Source of the DNA: Roseateles sp. YR242
GTDB lineage: Bacteria > Pseudomonadota > Gammaproteobacteria > Burkholderiales > Burkholderiaceae_C
Assembly (NCBI RefSeq): GCF_900109745.1
Contig: NZ_FOAV01000003.1
Span: 248,001 to 312,000 of the forward strand
Direction: 5' to 3'
Length of the DNA: 64,000 nt
Translations under genes and position numbers: made by a program
The notes under the pieces: generated by a model
The model's database searches: none
Seen by the model: only the letters and a program-made list of their open reading frames with translations
Told to the model about the DNA's origin: nothing
Part shown: one piece after another, positions 1 to 8,189 of the stretch
Layout: every line of letters starts with the position of its first letter
Position numbering within the stretch: position 1 is the stretch's first letter

Positions 1-2
1 GC

Positions 3-455
3 AAGGCCCAGCCCGCCCTGTTGCTGGCGACCCCGGAAGACACCGAGGCCCAGTTCTACGAAGCCCTGCAGACCGGCGACCTGGAACGGTTGATGGCCAT
101 CTGGGGTGACGAGGACGAAGTGGCCTGTGTGCACCCCGGGGGCCCGCGCGTGGTGGGCTTGTCCGCCATCCGCGCCAGCTTTGAAGCCATCTTTGCGCGC
201 GGGTTCATTCCCGTGCACCCCGAGTGCCAGCGCCGTTTGGTGGTGGGGGACACCGCCATCCACCATGTGCTGGAGCGGGTGGAAATCACCAGCGAGGCAG
301 GCACGGAAAGTGCCTGGGTGGTGGCGACCAATGTCTACCTCAAAACCGCCCTCGGCTGGCGCCTGGTGTCGCACCATGCCAGCCCGGGCACCACGCAGGA
401 CGTGAAGCAGGAACCGTCGATCGTCTCCTCGGGATCGCCCACGACACTGCATTGA
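3..455 (+). CDS. NTF2/SnoaL-like protein, 5' end probably cut by window edge
   Basis: Small alpha+beta protein of the NTF2-like/SnoaL superfamily (YybH/DUF4440-like). Support is the N-terminal helix pattern TEAQFYEALQTGDLERLMAIW, the CVHPGGPRVVG stretch, and the closing strands WVVATNVYLKT and GWRLVSHHAS. No enzymatic residues can be assigned; family members bind small ligands or are uncharacterised. The frame is open to the left edge, so the true start may lie outside the window; the first in-frame start-like codon is a TTG at 21. It stops 8 bp before the next gene's ATG and is probably co-transcribed with it. Family assignment is fairly secure, function unknown. Confidence 0.7.
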   Translation, partial: KAQPALLLATPEDTEAQFYEALQTGDLERLMAIWGDEDEVACVHPGGPRVVGLSAIRASFEAIFARGFIPVHPECQRRLVVGDTAIHHVLERVEITSEAGTESAWVVATNVYLKTALGWRLVSHHASPGTTQDVKQEPSIVSSGSPTTLH

Positions 456-463
456 AAGGCGCC

Positions 464-1540
464 ATGCACGCCATGCAGTACCAAGCACCGCCCTGGTTGC
501 CGGGCGGCCATGCGCAGACGATCTGGCCTGTGCTGTTCGCGAAGCGTTTCGTGGGTCCGGCCCCGCAGTTCAAGCGGGAACGCTGGACCACGCCAGACGG
601 CGACTTCGTGGATGTGGAACGGCTGGTGGAGACCGGCAGCCGGCTGGGCGTGGCGGCCGCCAATGACGCGCAGGGCTCCGGCACCCCCGCCCCTCAAGTG
701 GCCGCATCGGCCGCCTCGGCCGCTGCGGCGGAGATCGGCTCCGAGCGCCCCCTGCTGGTGCTCTTCCACGGGCTGGAAGGCGGGCTGGACAGCCAGTACA
801 TCCAGGCCTTTGCCGCCGTTGCGGCGGAGCGTGGGTGGGCCTTTGCCATGCCCTATTTCCGGGGCTGCTCCGGTGAACTGAATCTGGCGCCCCGCGCCTA
901 CCACTCGGGCGATTTCGAGGAAATCGGCTGGATGCTGAGCCAATTGAGGGCGGCCCACCGCGGCCCCATGATCGCGGCCGGTGTCTCGCTGGGCGGCAAC
1001 GCGCTGCTGCGCTGGGCGCAGGAAGCTGGCGAGGAGGCCGCCAAGACGGTGAAGGCTGTCTGTTCCGTGTGCTCCCCGCTGGATCTGACGGCGGCGGGCC
1101 ATGCCATCGGCAAGGGCTTCAACTACCTGGTCTACACCCGCATGTTCCTGAACACCATGCGGCCCAAGGCCCTGCGCAAGCTGAAGCAACATCCGGGGTT
1201 GTTTGACGGCGAGCGGTTGCGGCGCGCCCGCAACCTCTATGAGTTCGACAACATCTTCACCGCCCCGCTGCATGGGTTCCGGGATGTGGACGACTACTGG
1301 TTGCGCGCCTCGGCCAAGCCGCACCTGGCCCGCATCCGCGTGCCGGCGCTGGTGCTGAACGCGCGCAACGACCCCTTTGTTCCCGCCCACAGCCTGCCGG
1401 AACAAAGCCATGTGGGCGCCTTTGTCACGCTGTGGCAACCGCATGAGGGTGGCCACGTCGGCTTCCCTGCCGGCCGCCCGCCCGGCCACGTGCTGGCCAT
1501 GCCTGACAAGGTGTGCCAGTGGCTCGCCCGGGCGCTCTGA
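464..1540 (+). CDS. YheT-family alpha/beta-fold hydrolase
   Basis: Predicted cytoplasmic serine hydrolase of the YheT/ABHD1-3 family, 358 aa. The N-terminal PPWLPGGHAQTIWP motif is the family hallmark. The nucleophile elbow GVSLGG puts Ser at about residue 175; Asp303 (NARNDPF) and His331 (EGGHVGF) complete a plausible triad. Bacterial members are regarded as esterases of unknown physiological substrate. A longer frame runs upstream, but homology begins at the ATG at 464 (a second ATG is at 473). A Ser/Ala-rich insert lies around residues 65-90. It follows the NTF2-like gene closely and precedes the DUF2946-type gene in the same orientation, suggesting one operon. Confidence 0.88.
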   Translation: MHAMQYQAPPWLPGGHAQTIWPVLFAKRFVGPAPQFKRERWTTPDGDFVDVERLVETGSRLGVAAANDAQGSGTPAPQVAASAASAAAAEIGSERPLLVLFHGLEGGLDSQYIQAFAAVAAERGWAFAMPYFRGCSGELNLAPRAYHSGDFEEIGWMLSQLRAAHRGPMIAAGVSLGGNALLRWAQEAGEEAAKTVKAVCSVCSPLDLTAAGHAIGKGFNYLVYTRMFLNTMRPKALRKLKQHPGLFDGERLRRARNLYEFDNIFTAPLHGFRDVDDYWLRASAKPHLARIRVPALVLNARNDPFVPAHSLPEQSHVGAFVTLWQPHEGGHVGFPAGRPPGHVLAMPDKVCQWLARAL

Positions 1541-1567
1541 CGCCCTCACCCACCCATCAGGCGCCCT

Positions 1568-2101
1568 ATGGACCCCATCGTCGAAGCGGCATTGAAGAAG
1601 TGGCCCAACGTGCCGCACTGCTATGGCTGGCTGGCGTTGGATGCGCGCGGTGATTGGTACATGCGCGATGAGCGCATCCAGGCGGCGGGGCCCTTTCCAG
1701 TGGTGAAGGGCAGCCGCATCGTCCACGACAAGCTGATCGGCTTCATCCAGCGCAACTATGCGTCAGACGCCCACGGCGCCTGGTTCTTCCAGAACGGGCC
1801 GCAGCGGGTGTATTTGGAGCTGGAAGCGGCGCCGTGGATCTGGCGGCTGCAGCCGGATGGCCGGGTGTTGAGCCACACCGGGGAGTTGGCCCAGATCCAA
1901 TCCGGCTGGCTGGATGAACATGACCGCCTGTTCCTGGTGGCGGACATCGGCCTTGGGCTGGTGCACACGCAGGATATGGGCCCGGCGGCGGATGCCATCG
2001 AGGCCGGGCGCTGGACGGTGGAGCAGACCACCCACCAGGCTTTGCTGGCGCGCTGCGGTGTGCAACTGGAACCTGCGCCAGCGGATCCGCCCATCCAATA
2101 G
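1568..2101 (+). CDS. DUF2946-type conserved hypothetical protein
   Basis: 177-aa soluble protein with the opening WPNVPHCYGWLALDARG, typical of a Burkholderiales-restricted family that I recall being labelled DUF2946; the family number is from memory. It is rich in Trp and aromatic residues and has no signal peptide or membrane segment. No catalytic motif is recognisable and no function is claimed. It starts 27 bp after the hydrolase stop on the same strand, so co-expression is likely. It ends 73 bp before the convergent cytochrome c gene. Confidence 0.72.
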   Translation: MDPIVEAALKKWPNVPHCYGWLALDARGDWYMRDERIQAAGPFPVVKGSRIVHDKLIGFIQRNYASDAHGAWFFQNGPQRVYLELEAAPWIWRLQPDGRVLSHTGELAQIQSGWLDEHDRLFLVADIGLGLVHTQDMGPAADAIEAGRWTVEQTTHQALLARCGVQLEPAPADPPIQ

Positions 2102-2129
2102 CGACCCCTGGACGGAACACCCTGGACGG

Positions 2130-2157
2130 AAAAAAGGCCGATCCGTGAGGATCAGCC
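2130..2157 (-). terminator. Rho-independent terminator of the cytochrome c gene
   Basis: On the minus strand, 17 bp past the cytochrome stop, a 9-bp stem (GGCTGATCC / GGATCGGCC with one G-U pair) with a TCAC loop is followed directly by six T. This is a textbook intrinsic terminator for the leftward gene. Confidence 0.8.
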
Positions 2158-2174
2158 TGCGGATCAACAACCCG

Positions 2175-2771
2175 TTATTGCGAGGCCGCCGAGGCAGCGC
2201 CTGAGGCGCCGTCAGCGGCGGCACTTGCGGCCGCAGGCGCCTTGGGCTCGTCAAACTTGGCGCCGCCATGGTTGGCCATGTAGACCACTGCGCGGGCGAT
2301 TTCGAAGTCGCTGGCGTCACCGCCACCTTGCGGCGGCATGGCGTTCTTGCCCTTGAGTGCGGAGTGCAGCAGCGCTTCGAAGCCGGTCTTGAGGCGGGGG
2401 CCCCAGGCGTCTGCATCGCCGAACTTTGGCGCACCGAGCGTGCCGGTGGCGTGGCAGGCGGCGCACTGGGCCTTGAAAATGTCTTCACCGGACCGGGAGG
2501 CGGCGGGGTTGCTCAGGTCTTTGAGCTCGATCGCGCCGACGGGCTGGATGCGCGCAGCAACCGCTTCGGCGTCGGTGACATCGCTGCCGGCAGCGGGCTT
2601 GACCTCACTGGAGACATAGTTCGCGGCCAGGATCAGGACCACGATGGGGATCAGGAAAGCAAAGAACACCGCGACGATCAGCTGCTTGGGCGTCTTGATC
2701 GGCCCTTCGTGCGCGTCGTGCGCTTGCGCGGCGGAATGCGTTGCCGGGGCGTGATCCTGGGTTTCGCTCAT
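2175..2771 (-). CDS. Membrane-anchored c5-type cytochrome c
   Basis: 198-aa electron carrier. Residues 1-30 are a His/Ala-rich cytoplasmic segment, 31-51 a single membrane anchor (LIVAVFFAFLIPIVVLILAA), and a periplasmic class I cytochrome c domain follows. Haem attachment is C103-A-A-C106-H107; the distal Met is probably M145 in KNAMPPQGG, the usual c5 motif. The C-terminal 30 residues are Ala/Lys-rich and low complexity. In Burkholderiales such proteins hand electrons to terminal oxidases. An RBS-like GAGGA precedes the ATG, and an intrinsic terminator follows the stop. The gene is monocistronic. Confidence 0.9.
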   Translation of the reverse strand: MSETQDHAPATHSAAQAHDAHEGPIKTPKQLIVAVFFAFLIPIVVLILAANYVSSEVKPAAGSDVTDAEAVAARIQPVGAIELKDLSNPAASRSGEDIFKAQCAACHATGTLGAPKFGDADAWGPRLKTGFEALLHSALKGKNAMPPQGGGDASDFEIARAVVYMANHGGAKFDEPKAPAAASAAADGASGAASAASQ

Positions 2772-3122
2772 GGAGTCCTCGTTGTGCTCGTTGCTGTTGA
2801 CTTATAGCGAGTGGAGCTGGCGGCCGGGGTATACCGGACCGTGTGCCCGGTGAAAAGCACCGAGCGCAAAACCGGACAAAGTATAGCCAGCACCCCCCTT
2901 TGGCACCCTGGGGCTTTCGTCAAGAACAAGCGCTGTTGATTGGCGTACATGCGACGGGGGTGCGAGGATCCGGGTCTTGCCCTCGCCGCCCTTCAGGCGG
3001 GTTCCGAGTCGGTTCAGTGGGGGGCCTCCGTGAGGGTTGGTGCAGGGTGCCGCCAAGCGATGCAACGTTGTTTTGGCGAAATCGCGGGGGCGGCTCGGAA
3101 CAAGGCTAGAATGCGGGTCGCC
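2772..3122. other. Intergenic region between cytochrome gene and tRNA-Arg
   Basis: No convincing gene in 351 bp. It holds the leader of the leftward cytochrome gene (TATA-like boxes near 2802 and 2880 read leftward) and the upstream region of the tRNA. A TAGAAT at 3107-3112, ten bases before the tRNA 5' end, could be its -10 box; no good -35 was found. Confidence 0.4.
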
Positions 3123-3197
3123 GCGACCGTGGTGAAGTGGATATCATTGGGCCCTCCGAAGGCCTAGTCGCAAGTTCGATTCTTGCCGGTCGCACCA
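3123..3197 (+). tRNA. tRNA-Arg (anticodon CCG)
   Basis: Full cloverleaf folded by eye. The acceptor stem GCGACCG/CGGTCGC is perfect (3123-3129 with 3187-3193). The D stem is GTGA/TCAT, the anticodon stem GGGCC/GGCCT, and the seven-base loop CTCCGAA puts CCG at 3156-3158. The T arm is GCAAG-TTCGATT-CTTGC (3170-3186). Discriminator A and an encoded CCA (3195-3197) follow. CCG reads the Arg codon CGG, which is frequent in this high-GC genome. Accessory genes lie directly downstream, and the last 12 bases recur at 10224-10235. Confidence 0.93.
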
Positions 3198-3410
3198 GAA
3201 TTGTTGGCGGGTTCAAGCGCTAAATTTGGTCGCTTCGTGTGGCCGCGAAGGCACCCGGCGCGCTGAGCCTGGATCGCGCGCAGTCGACGCCCCGTGCCGG
3301 CTCTTCGCGCAACTGCGGCTTTTGCCAGTGGGCATTACCGCACCGCGAGGAACGCCTCGACCCCCCCCCTGTGTCCGAACCCGCGCCTCTCTGCTGCGGA
3401 ATTCGCGCAA

Positions 3411-4352
3411 TCAGACCGCGGCTACCAACGCCGCCGGCAGCGCCTCCCTCATCGCGTCCAAGAAGTGCCGCATACGCGCGGGCATGTGGCGGCTGCGCGG
3501 ATAGACGAGATGAATCGGCAGCGGTGCGGCCTGCCATTGCGGCGCCAGCTGCACCAGCCGACCGGCGGCGATGTCCGGGCGCATCACCCACTCCGACCCC
3601 ACGCAGGCACCCACGCCACGCAGCGCCGCACCGTGGAGCGCAAACAGGTTGTCCGTGCTGAAGCGCACGCGCAGCGGCACGCGGCGGGTCTCGCCCGTGT
3701 GGGCATGAGTGAGCAGCAGTTCGTCGCGATAGAAGGTGCTTTGCGCGATCCATGGCAGCGCAGCCAGTTCATCCGCCTGCTGCGGCACCGGCGCGCCACG
3801 CAGCAGGTCCGGCGCCACCACGGCGATTCGCGGCACGTCGGCCACGCGCAGGGCAATCAGTGAGGGATCCGTGACCTCGCCGGCGTGGATGGCGCAATCG
3901 ATGTTGTCCGCGATGAAGTCGGGCGTGCGGTCATGCAGCAGCCAGTCGATGCTGACCCGCGGGTGATTCGACAGAAAGCCGGCCACAGCATCGATCAGCA
4001 CCGACTGCCCGAACGCGTGCGGTGCGACCACGCGCAGCGTCCCTCGGGGCGCATCACGTTGGCCGCGCAGTTCTGACTCGAACGCGTCCCAGTCGGCCAG
4101 CAGCTCCTGCGCCAATGCGTGGCAGCGCTCGCCGTCCTCCGTGAGGGACAGGCCGCGCGATGAGCGCTGCAGCAGGTTCACGCCCAGTTCGCGCTCCAGC
4201 GCCTGCAGCCGCCGGCTAATGGTCGGTGGCGTCGAGCCAAGTTGGCTCGCGGCAGCGGACAGGCTGCCCGCCTGGACGATGCGGACGAAGGTGTGCAGCA
4301 GCGCGATCCGGTCGACAGTGCCCGCGGCCGGAAGGAGGTCTCGGTCTTGCAT
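3411..4352 (-). CDS. LysR-family transcriptional regulator
   Basis: 313-aa LTTR. The winged-helix domain covers residues 10-70 (TFVRIVQAGSLSAAASQLG, then PTISRRLQALERELG), followed by a LysR substrate-binding domain to about 300. The chosen ATG (4352) begins MQDRDLLPAAG; the frame is open a further 28 codons but these do not look conserved. It is transcribed divergently from the esterase/dehydrogenase pair starting at 4481, so it probably regulates those genes. The inducer is unknown. It is the first gene of the accessory block after the tRNA. Confidence 0.88.
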   Translation of the reverse strand: MQDRDLLPAAGTVDRIALLHTFVRIVQAGSLSAAASQLGSTPPTISRRLQALERELGVNLLQRSSRGLSLTEDGERCHALAQELLADWDAFESELRGQRDAPRGTLRVVAPHAFGQSVLIDAVAGFLSNHPRVSIDWLLHDRTPDFIADNIDCAIHAGEVTDPSLIALRVADVPRIAVVAPDLLRGAPVPQQADELAALPWIAQSTFYRDELLLTHAHTGETRRVPLRVRFSTDNLFALHGAALRGVGACVGSEWVMRPDIAAGRLVQLAPQWQAAPLPIHLVYPRSRHMPARMRHFLDAMREALPAALVAAV

Positions 4353-4480
4353 ACGTCCAGCGTAAAGCATGTTTGCGGGCCAGCCGTCTTCCGCCGGCCG
4401 CCATCGACTTCGACACTGCGTCCCGGCATCGCACACCGCCCCGTCGGGCTGCCACCGATGCCCTCATTTCTGGAGAACGT

Positions 4481-5485
4481 ATGACCGTCGTTGTTACCCC
4501 CACTTTCGCGCCCTGGACCTCGGCACCCGCCCGCACCGTTCGACGCGGCCATTTCTGGATTCCCGGCGAGCGGGTCGTCCGGGCCGGAAAGACGCTGCAG
4601 GCCGGGCCCATGTACGTTGAGTGGGAAGCGCCGGAGCACCGACAACGGCCCTTCCCCATCGTGCTGATGCACGGTGGCGGCTTCCAGGGCTCGGAATGGT
4701 TCGACACGCCGGACGGCCGCCCCGGCTGGGCCCAGCGCCTGGTGGAGGCGGGCTACGTGGTGCTGGTGGTGGACCGGCCCGGCCACGGCCGCTCGCCCTA
4801 CCACGTGGAAACGCTGGGCCCCATGGGCCCGCCGTTCTCCTACGAGGGTGGCCGGCAGATCTATTTCCCGGGCACCGATCCCCGCCACGACCAGTGGCCG
4901 TTCGCCGCGTCCGACGAACATGCCATGGACGAGTTCATCGCCGGCTACGGGCCGCTGCCGGAGGACCTGGCGCTGTCGCAGACGCTGGACGCCGACCGAG
5001 GCGCCGCGCTACTGGACCGCATAGGCCCCGCCATCCTGATCACCCACTCGGCGTCCGGGCCGGACGGCTGGCTCATCGCTGACCGACGGCCGGCCCTGGT
5101 CAAGGCCATCGTGGCCATCGAGCCCATGGGGCCGCCTTTTGCCAACATTCCCAACATCGGTCTGATGCGCTGGGGAGCCACCGCCGCCCCCATGCGCTTC
5201 GAGCCGCCGGTGTCGGACCCCGTCATGCTGCAGGAGGCGCGGCCGGGCACGTACCGACTGCCCTCGCTCGCTGCTGTGCCCATCTTGATCGTCACCGGAG
5301 AGGCCTCGGACTTCGCGGCCGCCAGCCCGCCGACAGCGGCCTTCCTTGGCGCGGCCGGCGCTCTCACCGAACTGCTGCCGCTGGCCGAGCACGGCGTGCA
5401 CGGCAATGGCCACGGGTTGATCTACGAGAAGAATTCGGATGCGGCGCTGGTCCCCGTACTGGACTGGCTGGAGCGCCAGCCATGA
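4481..5485 (+). CDS. Alpha/beta hydrolase (esterase-like)
   Basis: 334-aa alpha/beta-fold hydrolase. An oxyanion-type HGGG (LMHGGGFQG) and DRPGHGRSPY precede the nucleophile elbow THSASG (Ser190); a candidate catalytic His is in EHGVHGNGHG near residues 305-311. The sequence between, with GPPFSYEGGRQIYFPG, resembles large secondary-metabolite or aromatic-ester hydrolases; no export signal is seen. A GGAGA lies 7 bases before the ATG. Its stop overlaps the next gene's start (ATGA), so the dehydrogenase is translationally coupled. A hydrolase plus a beta-hydroxyacid dehydrogenase under a LysR suggests a small catabolic module; the substrate is unknown. Confidence 0.85.
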   Translation: MTVVVTPTFAPWTSAPARTVRRGHFWIPGERVVRAGKTLQAGPMYVEWEAPEHRQRPFPIVLMHGGGFQGSEWFDTPDGRPGWAQRLVEAGYVVLVVDRPGHGRSPYHVETLGPMGPPFSYEGGRQIYFPGTDPRHDQWPFAASDEHAMDEFIAGYGPLPEDLALSQTLDADRGAALLDRIGPAILITHSASGPDGWLIADRRPALVKAIVAIEPMGPPFANIPNIGLMRWGATAAPMRFEPPVSDPVMLQEARPGTYRLPSLAAVPILIVTGEASDFAAASPPTAAFLGAAGALTELLPLAEHGVHGNGHGLIYEKNSDAALVPVLDWLERQP

Positions 5486-6366
5486 ACGAGGCCATGGACA
5501 CCCTGATGGACATCGGCGTGATCGGACTCGGCGCGATGGGTCGCGCCATGGCGGCCAACCTGGTCGCCGCCGGGCACCGAGTCACCACCTGGACCCGTAC
5601 CGGCGACAGCGTGCCGGGTGCCGTGGCGGTTGCGACACCGGTCGAGGCGATGCAGGGCGACGCCTTGCTCACCATGCTGCCGGACGACGCGGCCCTGCAC
5701 TCGGTGCTGCTGGCGCCCGGGTGGCTGGGCCGGGCCCGTCCCGGCCTGGTGCACGTGGTGAGCGCGACGATCTCGGTCGCGCTTTCGCGGGAACTGGTCG
5801 GCATGCATCAACGGCACGGCATCGGGTACGTGGCCGCGCCAGTACTCGGGCGGCCGGATGTGGCCGCCAGCGCGCAGCTCAACGTGCTGGCGGCGGGCGA
5901 GCCCACGGCAGTCCGGCGCGTCGCACCGCTGCTGAGCGCCATCAGCCGCAAGGTCTGGCCCATGGGCGAGGATCCGCCCGCAGCGAACGCCGCCAAGATT
6001 GCCTGCAACATGATGATCACCATGGCCATCGAGGCGATGGCGGAGGCCGTGGTCCTCACCGAGGCCAACGGGCTGCATCGCGATCGCTTCTTCGACCTCA
6101 TCCTCAACACGCTGTTTGGCAGCCGTTCCTACCAGGTGTATGCCTCGCACATCGCGGAGGAGCGCTACGAGGCTGGATTCAAGGCCTCGTTGGGGCTCAA
6201 GGACCTGCGGCTGGCGCGCGAGGCAGCGGACGTGGCAGGGCGGGACTTGCCGCTGCTGGAGGCCGTGGCCGGCCAGATGGCGCGGACGGTGGAGGCGGGC
6301 TTCGGCGCGAAGGACTGGTCCGCCATGGCCGGCTTCACGCTGCGCAGCCCGGGACTGAGCGCCTGA
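5482..6366 (+). CDS. NAD(P)-dependent beta-hydroxyacid dehydrogenase family protein
   Basis: 294 aa, 3-hydroxyisobutyrate/6-phosphogluconate dehydrogenase superfamily. The N-terminal Rossmann motif is GVIGLGAMGRAMAANL (residues 12-27); WTRTG after the second strand is consistent with NADP preference, though that is inference. The catalytic Lys is K172 in AANAAKIACNMM. The C-terminal all-helical NAD_binding_11 domain covers about 165-285. Members reduce semialdehydes or beta-ketoacids, or act as imine reductases. Translation is coupled to the upstream hydrolase by a 4-bp overlap. The product of the hydrolase is a reasonable guess for its substrate. Confidence 0.85.
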   Translation: MNEAMDTLMDIGVIGLGAMGRAMAANLVAAGHRVTTWTRTGDSVPGAVAVATPVEAMQGDALLTMLPDDAALHSVLLAPGWLGRARPGLVHVVSATISVALSRELVGMHQRHGIGYVAAPVLGRPDVAASAQLNVLAAGEPTAVRRVAPLLSAISRKVWPMGEDPPAANAAKIACNMMITMAIEAMAEAVVLTEANGLHRDRFFDLILNTLFGSRSYQVYASHIAEERYEAGFKASLGLKDLRLAREAADVAGRDLPLLEAVAGQMARTVEAGFGAKDWSAMAGFTLRSPGLSA

Positions 6367-6407
6367 GCCCTTCCGGGGGCAAGGTGGCCACCTCGACGGC
6401 GGAGCAT

Positions 6408-6596
6408 ATGACTCCGGGACCTCGACCGCTGCTGGTCGACAGCTTGTTCGTCTACATGCGGCTGATGGCGGCAGGCAGCGCCGCGCAGTTGGCGCTGCAG
6501 CCGGGCGGGGTGCTCGGCGTCAACTCGCTCGACGACGCGTTGGCTCAGCGTGCCAACGCAGCTGTGGCGCGTTTCGTCGCCGAGTTCCTGAGGTGA
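6408..6596 (+). pseudogene. C-terminal fragment of an alpha/beta hydrolase
   Basis: 62 codons that look like the end of an alpha/beta-hydrolase-3 type esterase: PLLVDSLFVYMRLMAAG, then PGGVLGVNSLDDALAQ, then a final helix ARFVAEFLR. In intact relatives the GG-H-G-F segment carries the catalytic His; here it reads GGVLGV, so His is lost. No upstream part of such a gene exists in frame. The fragment follows the dehydrogenase by 41 bp and its end overlaps the 3' end of the convergent AraC gene. Presumed remnant of a deleted or recombined esterase gene. Confidence 0.5.
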
Positions 6597-7450
6597 CCCC
6601 GCACGGCGGTCGGCGAGAACCCGAAGCGGTCCCGGAATCGCACCGCGAATCGGGACGGTGAGTCGTAACCGACGGCCAGGGCGATCTCCGACACCGGCTG
6701 GGACGTCGCCTGCAACAGAACCAACGCCGAGGCCATTCTCAAATCCGCGATCAGGTCGCGCAGGGTCACGCCCTCGGCGGCCAGCCGCCGCCGGAGCGTC
6801 GCTTCCGACATCGCGAGCGCACGAGCGATCCCGGGTGCGCCCCAGTCGCCCGCCAATTCTGTGGACAGCATGGCGCGGATGCGGCTGGAGAGCTTGGGGT
6901 CATTCGGCGGCATTTGCAGCACGAGACCGTCGGCGAGCAGCCAGTGCGCCACCTCCAGCAGTTGCTGCCGGACCACGCCATCGGGGCACGACGAGTCCGG
7001 TGCGAGGCCTTGTCTCGAGCGCTCGAATGCCTCGGCCAGACCGCTCGACACGTGCCGGATGGCGCGGGCGGGCGCCGCCGCTCCCCGGGCCCCTGCCAGG
7101 CGCTCGACGCTGGTGACGTAGTAAGGATCATCCAGGACGGCAGCACCGAACAGCAGCCAACGCGCCTCGTAGCGCTCACCGTCGGTCACCTGGTTGTGAA
7201 AATCGACCGTCTGGCCACCGGCCAACAACAGCGCTTGCCCTGGCAACGCGCGCACCGCAGCGCCGTTGGCCGGCTTCACCACCTTGACGCCTCGATCCAC
7301 CAGGATCAATGCTGGCCGCTCGACGCGCACACGCACGATTTGCAATCCCGCGCCTTGGATGACGTGAGCGGCCACGCCCAGCGCCGGCCGTACATGCAGG
7401 GACCGCGCGAGCTCGTCACCCGATGGCGAGGCTTCGATACCCCGCGGCAT
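6545..7450 (-). CDS. AraC-family transcriptional regulator
   Basis: 301 aa. The N-terminal effector-binding half has a cupin-like pattern (residues 10-170). The C-terminal double helix-turn-helix starts near 200 (GAPGIARALAMSEATLRRRLAAEG) and ends with the AraC signature PVSEIALAVGYDSPSRFAVRFRDRFGFSP. It starts 2 bp after the stop of the VOC gene on the same strand, so the two form an operon. The end overlaps an esterase remnant on the other strand. Target and inducer are unknown; autoregulation of the pair is likely. Confidence 0.87.
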   Translation of the reverse strand: MPRGIEASPSGDELARSLHVRPALGVAAHVIQGAGLQIVRVRVERPALILVDRGVKVVKPANGAAVRALPGQALLLAGGQTVDFHNQVTDGERYEARWLLFGAAVLDDPYYVTSVERLAGARGAAAPARAIRHVSSGLAEAFERSRQGLAPDSSCPDGVVRQQLLEVAHWLLADGLVLQMPPNDPKLSSRIRAMLSTELAGDWGAPGIARALAMSEATLRRRLAAEGVTLRDLIADLRMASALVLLQATSQPVSEIALAVGYDSPSRFAVRFRDRFGFSPTAVRGHLRNSATKRATAALAR

Positions 7451-7452
7451 GC

Positions 7453-7854
7453 TTAAGCCTCTACCTTGGGGCGATGCACCGCGCACAGCTTGTTGCCGTC
7501 AGGGTCCCGTACATAGGCCAGGTAATACTGCCCCAAGGGATCCACGCGCAGCCCCGGCGGCTCCTCGATCGAGATGCCCCCGTGCGCGACGGCCGTGTCG
7601 TGGAACGCATTCACCTCCTCCGGCGAGGTGCATCGAAATGCAATGGTGCCGCCGTTCGCGGATGTTGCAGGTTCGTCGTTAATGGGCTGGGCGATAGCGA
7701 GCGTGCCGCCGTCATGGCGATAGAACAAGCGCAAGTGCCCGGTCTTGGCGTGATGCGGCATCGGCTCACCGACGCCGAGCACGCCCAGCACACGATCGTA
7801 AAAGCGGCGCGAACGCTCGATGTCGTTGGTGCCAATGACGATGTGATTGAACAT
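7453..7854 (-). CDS. VOC-family (glyoxalase/bleomycin-resistance fold) protein
   Basis: 133 aa, one glyoxalase-like domain with the opening MFNHIVIGTNDIERSRRFYDRVLG and the closing YYLAYVRDPDGNKLCAVH. The likely metal ligands are an N-terminal His (NHIVI) and a late acidic residue, but the substrate cannot be deduced. I use the ATG at 7854, where homology starts; the frame runs nine codons further up. It is the first gene of a two-gene operon with AraC. Such proteins are often lactoylglutathione-lyase-like in annotation, which should not be read as a proven activity. Confidence 0.85.
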   Translation of the reverse strand: MFNHIVIGTNDIERSRRFYDRVLGVLGVGEPMPHHAKTGHLRLFYRHDGGTLAIAQPINDEPATSANGGTIAFRCTSPEEVNAFHDTAVAHGGISIEEPPGLRVDPLGQYYLAYVRDPDGNKLCAVHRPKVEA

Positions 7855-8189
7855 GGAAACTCCCGTTGGCTTATGGTTCAAGTGTAGGGAGTGCCCTGAG
7901 CGAAGGCAGGCTCGGATCGATCAAGTTTGGTGCCGAATCGCTCAACCAGCGGTGACCTGAGGATAGATCTGAGCTCGCGCATACGGGCGGCGTCTCGCGT
8001 CTGGCGACGCGGCACAGCCCTCTATAAATGGCTGCTGCCTGGAAGCGCCTTGATCTCACAGACTCGGCCAGGAGCAGTCATCGGCGAAGGTCGGCTTTCG
8101 AGTAGGCTGCATAAGCAGTTGGGCCATACCTAGAAGATGGAAATCTCTCGCGCACAGACGATTTTGCGAGTGGGCGCGGGCCCTCCTTT
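7855..8189. other. Intergenic region, no gene recognised
   Basis: 335 bp with only short frames. A TATAAA at 8023-8028 is the best promoter-like element, without a good -35. It probably contains the start of the leftward VOC operon and decayed 5' sequence of the pseudogene to the right. Confidence 0.35.

Noticed and set aside
335-1726. 463-codon open frame on the minus strand
   Set aside because: Antisense shadow of the YheT-type hydrolase; His/Arg/Gly-rich composition typical of the opposite strand in high-GC genes, and no family features.
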